Below, piece by piece: positions 10,160 through 22,500 of a stretch of DNA of 60,000 bases. The notes under the pieces were generated by a model. That model saw nothing but the letters and a program-made list of their open reading frames with translations. It made no database searches and was not told the DNA's origin. A program made the translations under genes and the position numbers. The number at the start of each line of letters is the position of its first letter. Within the stretch, counting starts at the first letter, position 1. The stretch spans positions 76,057,053 to 76,117,052 of the forward strand of contig CM060732.1 of the NCBI GenBank assembly GCA_030704615.1, written 5' to 3'. This stretch comes from Takakia lepidozioides (lineage: Eukaryota; Streptophyta; Takakiopsida; Takakiales; Takakiaceae).

Positions 10160-10961
10160 TTATGGCAAAGAAAAGATTATATCCCTGTTTAACTTAGTTT
10201 TCTCTCCAGAACAACTATCAGATTCCTGACGCTCCAATGTAGTTTTCCCACCCTCGGAAATCTCCAGTCTTTCTTGCACCTGTGCAATGTCCTTTCTTGT
10301 TATCACACCTATTACCCTGCACATACAAACACACATACCAGTGTCCTGCTATAATTTATGTGTCATATGTATACATTGACCAGTCCCTAAGAACACTGGC
10401 AGATAGTACTCTTAAAAGCTAGCTCAGGGGGGCTACTGATCCCTTGGAGCTCATCACAGGGCTTCACCCAAAGCCTACAAGTGTCCAATTCAAGGAGTGC
10501 ACATAAGTGTCAAACCAGAAAAGTATCATGGGGATACAGCAATTTTGTTTTAGTGATGAAAGGCAAGAACAACCAGAGCAGCATCAATAACCACCCTCCC
10601 CTTGTTCTGGCACAGACATCAATAGCCTGGGCACAATATAATGTGTAGTGCACCTCTCACATAAAACATTGGCAAAGAATGGACAAGTACATCAACAAAT
10701 TCTTACACAGCCAAAAACGAATTGCAGCAAACCTGTTTCCAGAGTCTGTGACACACAAATGTCTTAGTCCCAGTGTGCGAAATATGATGAACACCCGTTG
10801 CGCTGAACACTCAGCACGAACCTACAAAGAAAGAAAAGAGAAGGAAAGAAGTTGAAATGGATTTCCTTGAGTGAAATATGACCGGTACATTCTGTACTAT
10901 CGAATGGCACAAATATAAGAGGTGAGCAATCAGCATCATTCAATAAGTCATCTTCCCATAA
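10160..10961 (-). CDS. C-terminal exons of a CLC-type chloride channel/antiporter
   Basis: Three minus-strand segments join into the second CBS domain of a CLC protein. Exon 10961-10911 (start uncertain) ends NDADCSPLIF at a GTGCCA donor. Exon 10821-10733 reads VRAECSAQRVFIIFRTLGL then RHLCVTDSGNR, and ends at GTTTGC. The last exon, 10316-10160, reads VIGVITRKDIAQVQERL and stops at TAA (10162-10160). Splice phases agree at both introns. The FRTLGLRHL and VIGVITRKD pair is characteristic of eukaryotic CLC proteins, closest in my reading to the plant CLC-d type of the trans-Golgi. The membrane part is not found in the window, so this is either a truncated gene or upstream exons were lost where AKR-like sequence now lies. 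Confidence 0.7.
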
Positions 10962-11299
10962 CTGTCCAGACATTCATTGTGTTCAATGGTTCCAATGATT
11001 GCTCTCTCCAGTACTGCGAGAGAGGTCAGCTACTTGCATTGCAATAGGCAGAATGACAGAGTTCAGAGCTATAGAGCATTCAAATTTGGATGGAGAAACG
11101 AGGGGGTACCCCGCCCCAGTTTGGGTGGAACAAAAGGCAACAAACACTACCTTTGTGAGGGGCTCACTCCGGTAGAAGAGGGGGTAACAGAATGTCAGAG
11201 ATGCTTCATGAGCTTCAACATGGGAATATGCAAGCAGCAGCCATAGAAGATTAGGAAACCAACTTTGGGAGCAAATGTGACTAGGGGTTTAAGTCAAAC

Positions 11300-12394
11300 C
11301 AGTGAATTTGAAGGAGGTCAATATAATCGGTGCCAAGATGCTTCAAACTCTTTTCCACACTTTCCGTGATGTTCTCTTTATTCACACGTACAGTCGTCCC
11401 GGTATCACAAAGATAGGAAGATCTCTCTGAATATCATGCGACCTTGGTTGCCACTATCACCTAGAAGAGTGATGTAAAAGACATCAAGTCAATGTAGCAA
11501 TTTCACTGATAGAAGTCTTCCTCTAAGCAACTAGAGCGAGACAGGCTATATGCTAGATCTTTTGCAAAACCTGTAGCAACATCATCTTGTATGTGGATAA
11601 ATGTTCCCAGAGAGGAGAGAAGGTATAAGACAAGTAAAGAAAAGGAAAAAGCATACAGGCATTTATGAGTGCTGAGAAAACATAAAAGCCTACCTTGTCG
11701 CGGGCCCTGAGTTAAGCCAGGTGCTTATATAGCGATCAGTGGTCCCCTGGGTCTCTTTGCTCATTGGTAGAGGGTACTGCATTGCCCAACGTACCGTGTA
11801 CTCAAGCTCAATTGCACTTCATTCTTAAGTTTGCCAGTTCAATCAATCTGATGAACATAGACAGCATTTATTTTGCTCAAACAACTCCTACTCATCTTTC
11901 CTCTAGAAAGTTTCCCTAGGTACCATGCAGGTTATGACATTCAGCCACATGGCATGTGCTCCTCTGACCAAACCTGTGTCTGTCTGTATTATCTTGTCTG
12001 ATCCATCTCCTCAGTTATGTCCAGGGGCTTTACCTCACCAAAATTGGCTGGTCAGGGTTTTCTAAGTCTCAATCTCAAGGGTTTGGTAATATCCATCCCT
12101 AAATGCATTGTAAATGTCTATTCCCAGATGAGGAGCTAGCCCTGGCTGTCAGGGACACACTCTTACTCACACCAGAGCTGGAATCATTCATCTTTCGTTG
12201 CAGCTGCATGAAAAGGTTGGACAAAACCAAGTGCCCATTGTGCCTTAAAAGATAGAGAGTAAATGCAGCGAGGAGAAAGAAGGTAGGTCACCGCATACAG
12301 CTTCTGCAGTGTCAAGAATATTGATGCCAGAATCGAAGGCATAGCTGAGCTGCTCATGTGCCTCCTTCTCTGTATTCTGATTGCCCCATGTCAT
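11300..12394 (-). pseudogene. Aldo-keto reductase (Tas-like) with nonsense codon
   Basis: Two exons of an NADPH-dependent aldo-keto reductase of the Tas-like plastid type are readable. Exon 12394-12299 follows an ACAG acceptor and reads MTWGNQNTEKEAHEQL then YAFDSGINILDTAEA, ending at a GTATGC donor. Exon 11460-11300 reads VIVATKVA, stop, YSERSSY, then NITESVEKSLKHLGTDYID and LLQIHW, ending at GTTTGA. The stop (TGA, 11436-11434) takes the place of the conserved Gly of VATKVAGYSERSSY, which one base change explains. Intervening and C-terminal exons are not recognised. It lies just upstream of the CLC exons on the same strand. Confidence 0.7.
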
Positions 12395-12528
12395 CTGTAT
12401 TTTCACAGCAAATTCACTGATAAGAATAACACCTTAATACCAGTAACCTTGGTGCTACCGGACATATGTAAGTTTGTTAGCCCCTCCCTCTCCGCCCCTT
12501 CAAACCTACTCATCTCTCTTTCTGCCAA

Positions 12529-13651
12529 TTGAACAAGTAATGAAGCCCTGGCTTCAACACGTACAGGTTGCAAACAATGAGGTCACAATGGTGGACCTCA
12601 CAACTGGAAAGAGGTGGATAATGTATTTCCCAGAGAAATTGAAAAGCATCAAAGGTTGGCACTGTGGAACGAAAGACCGAAAGAGCCGCTTTTCGCGCCT
12701 TAGCTGTTCCAGATTCCCCCCTGATCTTGCCATCGTTCTCTCATCCAGGTAAATTAGCTTTCGATATTTGGGGTTGATGTGGCGTTTCTTAGATTCCATG
12801 TTCCACTCATGACATCATCGCCCGACAACAAAGCGGCAGAAGAAGAAGCACTGGCACAGTGAGAAGTGGCCTTAACTAATTGGTGCATGAAGAATTGTAA
12901 GTGATCCTGGAGAACCCGTATCAAATCAGAATTGCATGGCTTTGTCGCCGTAGCCCTCTCACAAGATATAGATGTCAGATTCCTTGAACAAGTAATGAAG
13001 CCCTGGCTTCAAGTACAGGTTGCGAACAATGAGGTCACAATGGTGGACCTCACAAATGGAGAGAGGTGGATAATGTATTTCCCAGAGAAATTGAAAAGCA
13101 TTAAAGGTTGGCACTATGGAACGAAAGACCGAAAGAGCAAAGAGCGTGACATCATCGCCGACAACAAATCGGCAGAAGAAGAAGCACTGGCACAGTGAGA
13201 AGTGGCCTTAACTAATTGGTGCATGAAGAATTGTAAGTGATCCTGGAGAACCCGTATCAAATCAGAATTGCATGGCTTTGTCGCCGTAGCCCTCTCACAA
13301 GATATGGATGTCAGATTCCTTGAACAAGTAATGAAGCCCTGGCTTCAACACGTACAGGTTGCGAACAATGAGGTCACAATGGTGGACCTCACAAATGGAG
13401 AGAGGTGGATAATGTATTTCCAAGAGAAATTGAAAAGCATTAAAGGTTGGCACTATGGAACGAAAGACCGAGAGCGTGACATCATCGCCGACAACAAAGC
13501 GGCAGAAGAAGAAGCACTGACACAGTGAGAAGTGGCCTTAACTAATTGGTGCATGAAGAATTGTAAGTGATCCTGGAGAACCCGTATCAAATCAGAATTG
13601 CATGGCTTTGTCGCCGTACCCTCTCACAAGATATGGATGTCAGATTCCTTG
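12529..13651 (+). repeat. Tandem repeat of about 336 bp with a repeated coding-like segment
   Basis: Three units start with TTGAACAAGTAATGAAGCCC at 12529, 12984 and 13320; a truncated fourth ends near 13651. The spacing is 455 and then 336 bases; the first unit has an extra segment of about 119 bases (about 12684-12803) not found in the others. Each unit encodes the same frame (EQVMKPWLQ, NNEVTMVDLT, RWIMYF, KSIKGWHYGTKDR, then a stop). I do not recognise the protein. Conservation of the frame between units suggests a duplicated exon rather than random satellite DNA. Confidence 0.75.
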
Positions 13652-14495
13652 CTTACTTTGTCGGTTTAGGTTTATGCACACATCCTATGTGACTGCATTA
13701 ACTGGAAACGCCATACTCAGCCATATACATTCGACAAATCACAGAGGAAGGCAGTGCACAACGCTGTTGCCCGATACGCCAGGTAGGGATATGACTCAGT
13801 GGTAGAGTATCACCAGTATGCAGAGTATATTCAATGGATCACTAGTCCCAAGCTTTGCTGGAATGCCTAGATTCAGATTCGGATACCAACATTGAGATAA
13901 GCAGATAACAGAGCCTGAGACTCCAGACGACAGGGCATGCATAGGCACACATACCGTCCCCAGAGTGACTTCGGAGTCTACCAGCTTCCCGGTACTGCAA
14001 AGTGGCTTCCTTCGTTGCAGCCCTCACTTGGAAACCGCTCCGTCCAGGCCCAGCCGCAACCGGACCCCTCCAGCCTCCCACCTCCCGAGCACAACCACAG
14101 TGCCCCCATGAGGGAAAAGACTGCTGTGTTTGCAACCTCCGGTACACATCCAGCAGAAAGGCTGGCAGCAGGGAGAAGCGCCACCATAGCTCCAAATCTC
14201 CACAATCCCACAGCCAGCGGGGACAATAGAGAGAATGGAACGAAACACAAATTTATCTTCAGCGGGTGGCAGATCTTGGCTCACCTGTCCTCGTTTGAAT
14301 ATTCAAATTTTCCCCGTGTCCCGTTTATTGTATTGGGAACGTCTTCTCTCCGTCCGTTTGTCCCTTACGTGGAGGTAGAAGGCTTCGGACAAGCCTCACT
14401 GAATCCAAGTTGAGAGTAGAAGCGAGCTGCTAGTCTGAACCCCTTTACTACCTACTCCACCATCCGTGTAAGTTGGCTCCCCAGAGCAACAAGAG
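13652..14495. other. Region before the R2-like LINE, no supported gene
   Basis: Contains Pro/Ser-rich open frames on both strands (about 13937-14413) without recognisable domains. It may include the 5' end of the R2-like LINE, whose exact start I cannot place. Confidence 0.35.
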
Positions 14496-16307
14496 GTGCT
14501 GAACACAGCCGCAACAACTGCTCCTGCTGGAAGACCTGCTCCTCTTGGAAGACCCCAAGGCCAATGTACCCCTACCCCTGGATCAAATTTTCCTGATGCG
14601 CACCAGAGTCCAAGCTCCAGACACCAAGTTCAAGAAGAGTCGTCCTCTTCCCAACTGTCTTCTCCACCTCTGATTCCAGGTTCTTCCATTGGCGCCCCAC
14701 CGACCGAAGAACTTCCACCGTGTCTGTTGAGCCCTCCCCCACTGCGCCTCTCAGGTAGGGTTCGAGGTCCCACGCCAGTCACTTCTCCTCCAGGTTCTCC
14801 ATCCCATTCTCGGCAGCGGCTTCAAGGCAGCCCAACTCCTCTTGGTCATGAGCCTCTCCACGTGCCTTCTTCTCCAGTTGTGCAGCCTGCATTGTTGACC
14901 CCATCACTCTTCCCCCAACTGTAGGTGCCTATCCCAGCAGACCGTACCCCGTGCCCAGCTTGCGGTCGTCTTTTGGCGTGCATCAGAGGGCTTGCGCGAC
15001 ACCAGCGCACGTATGCGGCTCTTCATCAGTACCACACAGATGGTCTTCTCTATTTCAGCCCAGTGTCTTGCACGCGCCACCTCCTGCCTCTACATGGCAT
15101 TGGTACTGGGCGCATTTCAGCTAGGACTGCCAAGGCCTCGTCTTTATACAAGAATTCTGGTGGCACTGCGTCATGAGGTCCAACTGGCACTTTGTCTGCC
15201 CTTAGACAGGCTGGCTCGTGATCCTGCTGATATACCAACATGGTATCTTTTCTTGTTATTTCCTCAGTGGTGTTTGGTTTTGCCCCATCATGGCGGTCAG
15301 TCAGGGCATAGAGAGACGCGCTCCCGCTTCCTCCACGCAGCCACCCTCATCGGCCCACAGGCGACTTCGTCATAGTCTTATGTTAGGCCGCGTTGGCGAG
15401 TACTCACGCGCGGCCAAGGCTTTGGCACCTTTCACACCAGCGCCTCCATCAGCGGATACTGTCACTGCCCTCAAAGCCCTTCACCCATCAGCTCAGGATA
15501 TTCTTCCACTTTTTGTCGAGGACTTCGAGCAAGACCAGGATCTCAAGCTAGATCGGGAGGTCTTCACTCAGGCCTTCACGCGCAGTCCCCATCTTGCAGC
15601 AGCAGGTTCTTCCGGTCTTCTGTATGAGCACTTACGCAACTGTTTCTTTCCACAGGACTTTGCTAGTGGCTTCTCTCAGTTATTTCAGGTTTGCTCCTTT
15701 ATTGCTGCTGGCCGTATCCCTGCCCCAGTGGCTCGTCTCCTTGGGACCTCCAGATTGTTGGCTATGAGCAAACCCTCAGGTATTGGCATCCGCCCTATCG
15801 CAGTTGGAGAGGTTCTTTACCGCCTTGTCAGCCGCTCAGTTTGCCTTCAGTTTCGAGATGCCTGCTCCGGACATCTCTTTCCTCACAAGTTCGGGGTCGC
15901 CACTCCAGGAGGTTGCGAGGCGGTGGTTCAAGGGATTCGTGCAACTCTTGAGCTTCATCCGGATTGGGTGGGTCTCCAGGTCGACGTCACCAACGCTTTC
16001 AACATTGTGTCACGGGCGGCTATCTTTCAAGAGCTCCGTTCAGCCGAGGGAGATTTCCACCAGCTCATTCCGTTTGTTCGATTATTATATGCATACACCA
16101 CTCCCCTCTACTACAGTCATTATTCTCGCCCAGGTGAGTGCTCCATCATTCAGTCCGAGGTTGGGACCCGCCAAGGCGACCCTTTAGGAGGACCTTTGAT
16201 TGTCATGGCTCACGTCCACGCCCTCACGGCTTCTGCACAAGTACACTCATCTTGTCTTTTTCCGTCGGTGGCAGACGACACGCACATTGTAGGCCCTGCC
16301 TCACAGG
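14496..16307 (+). mobile_element. R2-like LINE, first piece (C2H2 finger and RT)
   Basis: Left piece of a site-type LINE. A Pro/Ser-rich leader (14496-14924) is followed by a C2H2-type finger, CPACGRLLACIRGLARHQRT, at about 14952-15011. The reverse transcriptase part follows in shifting frames: PTWYLFLLFPQWCL near 15236, then from about 15380 PLFVEDF, RSPHLAAAGSSGLLYEHL, IRPIAVGEVLYRLVSR, DVTNAFN, RQGDPLGG and VADDTHIVGP. The YADD-box equivalent is VADD. The frame breaks at 16308 where the DNA transposon inserted and resumes at 29670. The expected next His of the finger (RTH) reads RTY, one C-to-T change. Frameshifts mark it as a pseudogene. Confidence 0.75.
16299..16307 (+). repeat. Left target-site duplication of the 13.4-kb transposon
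   Basis: CCTCACAGG, repeated exactly at 29661-29669. A 9-bp duplication is typical of Mutator-like (MULE) elements. Confidence 0.85.
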
Positions 16308-16370
16308 GGGGGCTGCTATTTCATGAGCGGCATGAACATGAGCGGAAAAAAAAAAAGCATGAGCAGACCA
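16308..16370 (+). repeat. Left terminal inverted repeat
   Basis: Begins GGGGGCTGCTATTTCATGAG, followed by tandem CATGAGCGG-like units and an A-rich stretch. The reverse complement of 29604-29660 matches its first 21 bases except at three positions in the outer six. Confidence 0.8.
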
Positions 16371-16528
16371 TTGTGAGTCCACGGAAATAGGGTTAGGAGG
16401 CACGGAAATAGGGTCATGTGAAGTTGGAATGTGGCACCAGTGGACTTGAAATGCAACATTTTATTGCAAATTTTGTGGCAAGCCACGTCTATACAAGTGT
16501 GTTCTAACTGTCATAGCCGGAATGGGCA

Positions 16529-19500
16529 CTACTCTCCTACACCCTCCGAGGAACTTGCCCCACCTTCTTCCTCATCCCCCTCATCCCCCTCATCCTCCGA
16601 GCTCTGTGATGCATCAGTTCCACTATGCCTCTCAAAAATCCCGTCCTCTCCTTGGGGGACTGTCCACCTCACCTCCTGGGAATCTTCTGCGTCTTCTCCC
16701 CCACTTTCCTCAGCAGAATCCAACACAAATCTACGAGCCCGACGGGCTCTAATAGCTGCTGTCTCCTCCCTCATCTTCATTTTCTTGAGGCTTGCCTCGT
16801 CTAAAATCTGCTGTACACGACTACGTTCGGAACACCTCCTAATGGACACCGAAGCAAGCCGGGCAGCATAAGTAGGAAGGATGTACTCCCTTTCTGGACT
16901 AGGCATGAAACCCCCCCTGGCAAAAAAAGGCACGTTCCTCCTGCCCATGAACTCCGGTGTAGACGTCCCTCCGGCAGTACTTGGCATCCTACAGTAAGAA
17001 CAAATCCACTTGAAGAATGTCAATACCAGCACAACCAGAAAGGGTTTTCAATGAAATAAGAGAGCGGAGGGAGGTGCCTCACAAAATCTGGAGGCAACTT
17101 ACAATGCCACCACTCACTCGTAAACCGGGGGCTCCTCGGCCTCGATCCCAACTTCCTCCCCCTGCTCCTTCTCGGATTTTTCCTCATCCTCCGAGGATGC
17201 CTCTTCCTCTTTCGGCAGACGTTCAGCCGCTGCAAGTTCCGAGTTGTGGAGGGCAGTATCTGGCTCGAAGGCGAACACATGTCTGTCGGACAACGTCCTG
17301 CCCACATTGAAGCACCTGAGGAACAAAGCGGGCGGTTAATAGCTTGCGGCATGCAATTGCAATGGGGCCAGGGGACAAATTGAGCACGTGAAGGCTTATC
17401 CGTGCCGCATGTGAGGTCCAGAATCCGCCCTTGGACATCCGAGCACGTCTCCATGAGGGTTTGGATGAAAGCAGGGCTCCGGGTCCGGCTGTACCGCCAC
17501 GGTTTGCCTGTCTTTGTGTCCTTCGGCATACTAGAGTGGGGCACATAGTTGTAGAGGACATCGTAGGTTACAGGGTCCACAGCGGCATCAACAAGACGAC
17601 CGTCGTTGCGGAATTTGAACGTAGACCCTCTCTTCACAAAGCAATATGCCTCAAACACCAATGTCTGCACATCCAACAAAGAAAGGATCAATTCCAGGGT
17701 CTACTTAACATACACCACAATATGAAGTGAATGCAATAGATTGATAACTTACACTTTGGCCCTCTGTTCGCAACCCCTGCGTACTGATGCAGAACCATTT
17801 TCTGAGGAGGACCGGGGTGACACTTTTCGGTGTCCACCTTGCCACCGCATTCTCTGTGGTCTTCCCTCTCGTGGCAAGGACAACCACACATCCACCGTCA
17901 TCCAGAAGCATCCCCGCCAGCCCAAACCCGGCTTTCCAGTAGTCCTCAGTAAACCTGTTCCAGGTGGGCACACCATCCAGGCCCTCCAGCAGCTCCCCAT
18001 CTGGAATGTCGAGGAGAATCATGTCGCAAGCTCTCTCCACCTCAACCCCCCCCCCCCCGAGTGCTCTTGCAATTCGTGCTCACAGCCGTGAAGAATTCCA
18101 TCATGGCTTCAAAACCAGGGGTGTCTTTAGGCTCTGTACCGGCAGCCCTCTTCTTGGCTTTCCCCTTCTGCTCCGCCAGAGACTTGTTGTGTGCCACCTT
18201 CTTCGCCCTGGCAGCGAGAGCGTCAAGGAAGCTCTCATTGACGCATTGGATGATGGTTGGAGGTTCTAGCTTTGGCCTGTGCGTAAACGTCACCGCCGAA
18301 TACCGCCGTGTAGGCTCGCCCTCAAATGCCAACTTCTTGGCAGAGCCAGTCCCACTCCGAACTGACTTGGGAACCCGGACGACCGGTGACTGGGTAGGAG
18401 CAACAGCAGTCGCAGGACCTTGAACAAAATCGGCGTCGGAGTCACTCTCTTGGGTCCCCTCCTGCGCCTCCTCCGATGCCCCGATGGTTTTCTTCTTTTT
18501 GGGTGTTACTGCAGTCACCTGTTTCCTTGTCCTTTTCCTTTGACCTTTACTCTTCTCATGCAATTTCTCCTGAATTCCTGCCTGAGCAAGCTCTGCCGCT
18601 TTCTGGAGTTCGCAAGCGCTTTTGCCTCTTTTGCACCCAACGGAGGCAGCGGAGCCCGGTTTCGTCGGAATTCAGCATCCAGCTTCAATTGAAACTCGGA
18701 TGGGTCGAGCGAGCCGGGCGGAAGGTCCACATACCAAGGGCAATCACGCAAATGTTCCAGATGCCACTCCTTCACAATATCGTCAGTGTACATGGAGTCA
18801 GCCCCAGGGTTCCTCCATGCCAGGAAGAATGGTGGCTCGAAAGACAGATGACCTTTCTCCAAAAGGGAGAACTTACAGTACCTGCATTCATGAAAAACAC
18901 AATGAGGTCCGAAAATGGCTAAGTCCCTGAACGGCAAATAGGGCCTACAACTGGAATATGGCGCCGAATTTCCACTTCAGGGCCAGCCAGTCTAGGGACT
19001 TAGCCCGAAAATGGCTAAGTCCCTGAACGGCAATACGGCCTGGAACTGGAAAATGGCGCCGAATTTCCAGTTCCGAGCCAGCCAGTCTAGGGACTTAGCC
19101 CGAAAATGGCTAAGTCCCTGGACGGCAATAGGGCCTAGAACTGGAAAACGGCGCCGAATTTCCAGTTCCGGGCCAGCCACCCTAGGGACTTAGCCCGAAA
19201 ATGGCTAAGTCCCTGGACGGCAATAGGGCCTAGAACTGGAAAACGGCGCCGAATTTCCAGTTCCGGGCCAGCCACACTAGGGACTTAGCCCGAAAATGGC
19301 TAAGTCCCTGGACGGCAATAGGGCCTAGAACTGGAAAACGGCGCCGAATTTCCAGTTCCGGGCCAGCCACCCTAGGGACTTAGCCCGAAAATGGCTAAGT
19401 CCCTGGACGGCAATAGGGCCTGGAACTGGAATAGGGCGCCGAATTTCCACTTCAGGGCCAGCCAGTCTAGGGACTTAGCCCGAAAATGGCTAAGTCCCTG

Positions 19501-22500
19501 AACGGCAATACGGCCTGGAACTGGAAAAGGCGCCGAATTTCCAGTTCAGGGCCAGCCAGTCTAGGGACTTAGCCCGAAAATGGCTAAGTCCCTGGACGGC
19601 AATAGGGCCTAGAACTGGAAAACGGCGCCGAATTTCCAGTTGCGGGCCAGCCACACTAGGGACTTAGGCCGAAAATGGCTAAGTCCCTGAACGGCAATAG
19701 GGCCTAAAACTGGAATATGGCGCCGAATTTCCACTTCAAGGCCAGCCAGTCTAGGGACTTAGCCCGAAAATGGCTAAGTCCCTGAACGGCAATAGGGCCT
19801 GGAACTGGAAAATGGCGCCGAATTTCCAGTTTCCGGGCCAGCCAGTCTAGGGACTTAGCCATTTTCGGAGCCCTGACTGGAAATTCGGCGCCATTTTCCC
19901 TAACACCACTTGAGGCCTCTAACATCTTGAAATGCCAGGACTTGAAAGAAGGCAGCGCGTATGTACCTGTACAGAAGGCGCATTGTTGCTTTGTCCGCGT
20001 TCGGCTGGTCGGTGAACTCGTGGCTCCGGCGAGCATCTGCTATCTCCCGAAAGAATAGGTTGGTTTTGTAGAGCAGAAAGTACCTCGTCACATAGTCACG
20101 TAGGCTCTCTGCTGCAGGAGATATCTCCATCTTGAACTGATGTGCTTGTGTGTCCAGCTGCTCTTGCGCATTCGTCGTCACCTGTGGAGATTGTCCATCA
20201 GATCGCTTTCCTCAAAAAATACAATGAATCCACCCCTACTAGAGTAGAAGCCCCAAACGAAGCGTGGGGAAGTACCTGAAACCACCATGTCATGCGGTTC
20301 TCCACATGTCGAATGTGGGGTCAGAGAGTTTGTCCGGTTTGGGGAAGCTCCACATGTCCCTGGTACTTTGGGAACCATTCCAGATTTGGAGCCACCGGGT
20401 CTGTCCAACCACCCAGCATATTCGTAAGCGCCAAACACCACAAAAAGGAGTTGTTGCCACCACAATTTTGTTAAGAATGTATCACCTTTTCTGTTGCATC
20501 CACACAGGATGTGGCTAGACGATGGAGCTTCTCCAATGTCATCGTGGGCTTCAGAGCGCGAGAGTAGTGCTTCCCCACCTCCACCAGAAAGTCGGCACCA
20601 AGGGCGGGATCAGCTATGGCCACGTACTTTACCATCCGCGACTTGTACTTTATGCGGGCCCTCACCTCCGCAGCTTTGACATACGATTCGAGTTCCGGGA
20701 GGGTTGGATTCTTCTCCTCTGACTCCATGTAGAACCTCCGCGCATGTGCCAAATCCTGCTGTATTTTCGTCTGTCAAGAATGCGCACATAAGATTAGAGA
20801 TCCTGCTCAACACAATTTCTTCTATTGGGGGAGGAGAGACAGATTAGCTCAACAAAACTGTCAGGAGCTTTACCCGAAATATGTAGTCCACCATGGCGTC
20901 GACGCTCAGCCTATACCAGGTTCTGTCTGCCTTTGCCTCCGACTTGCGCAGGAGGTCGGCACTGAGGGAATTGGCAAACTCTTGCACCCCCTGCTTCCCG
21001 ACATCCTTCACTCGGAAGAGCATATGGGACAAGTTGGTGGCAATGAAGGCATTCTCAGTCACCCTGCAGTGCCACATTTCCATCAAACAATACTGAAATG
21101 GGAATTTTCATCATATATGAGGATTCGCAATGAAATGACTTCCAAATTCAAAGTCCAAAAGCGAGAGGGGTTGTAGCTTACGAGTTGATGTCGGCCATTG
21201 CCAGCTTTGAGAAGACTGCGATCTTTGGGCCCCGCAACCTTCAGCACAACACAATCGACGGCGAAATGCCAATCGAGATCATTGGGGTGGGCTTGGGCAA
21301 TGTGCTCCATCCATGCCAGGAGGCGATGATTGCCGTCCCACACGTAGAACATCTTACCGGACATGTGCTGGAAAAGAGGATCACTAGCAATCGATCTCTC
21401 GAACTCCTCATTTCGCGTTTGCCAATGGGGACCCCATTTGTCCACTCATCGGAAGTGTGGGCACGGGAAGCTCCGTGGTCGTTCTCAATGGAAACGTAAA
21501 AGGCGGCAGACCCCATTCGATATCCCATCCCGGAAAGAGAATTTCAGCTTGTCGATATCGCCTGGGAGGGCAGGTCTCACCACCTGCAATGACACCAAGC
21601 GGCAAAGGGGAATTCGAAGCTTGGCCGGGTACACCATGCCCCCCAGCACCCTGCCAATGTTGCTGTGGGTTGCCTCCAACATCTTGGCAGCGGCCAACTT
21701 CATATCCGCCTCAGACATGACGTCTGCTGCAGAGGGGTTTTCCGGCAGCCCACCAGGACCGCCAAATCCAGCCTGTATGCTCCGGGTTTGGGGCCTGGGG
21801 ATGTCCGGGAGGATGTCATCATGGTCAGAAACCTCCATGTCGTCCTCCTCAACAGGGTCAGCCACCTGCGAAACCACCTCCAGCACTCTCGTCGTCTCTA
21901 CTGCCCTCTCCCATGGCTTCACCTGGAACTTGCACAATCCGTGCTCTTTCAGGTGTTCTTTCCTCTCCTCCACTCTCCACCGTATGGGTAATTGCGGGGG
22001 CTGCTCTTGCCCGCGATGGTCTAACCGGTGTGCTACTGCCTCTCTGTGGTGTCTTGTAGGGATCCACCGTCTCTGTGTGTCCCTCGCTTACATTGGCATC
22101 TGTCATTTGGGCACCCCTGGCCTCTTCAGCTGCCTTTTGTCTTTCCTCCTGGCTAGCATTCTGTCTCGTCTGTTCTTTTGCCCTCTCTTTTGCCCTCTCA
22201 CGGGCTTTCTGTTTCTTACTAGGGCTAGCAGCAGGGGAGCCCTCCAGGACGACCACCTTTGATTGAGGCGAACTGACACCTCCCCCGCACTGCTCACTCC
22301 CCCCTCCGCAGCCCGTGACTGCTCTCTCGCCGGGGATTGCATGTGCTTAGCTTTCTTCTTTTTCTTTGCGTGGGCGGGCCCTACTGCATGTGCATGAACA
22401 ACCTCCATTGCCGGATCTGCTGTCCTCATGTCCTCACGCCGCCCTTCACCTGCCATGCCGCCTGCACCAACCTCCCCAATGCCTACTCTGTCGTAATCTC

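Noticed and set aside
11740-11815. tRNA-like stretch (TTGCTCATTGGTAGAGG with a weak B box)
   Set aside because: Stems do not pair and the B box is poor; too weak to list as a tRNA or SINE.
13785-13855. tRNA-like stretch (GACTCAGTGGTAGAGTATC)
   Set aside because: The A-box part is good, but the T arm is not recognisable, so not called.
13937-14413. Plus-strand frame of 158 residues before the R2-like LINE
   Set aside because: Pro/Ser-rich, open on both strands, no domain; could be LINE leader, but nothing supports a protein.
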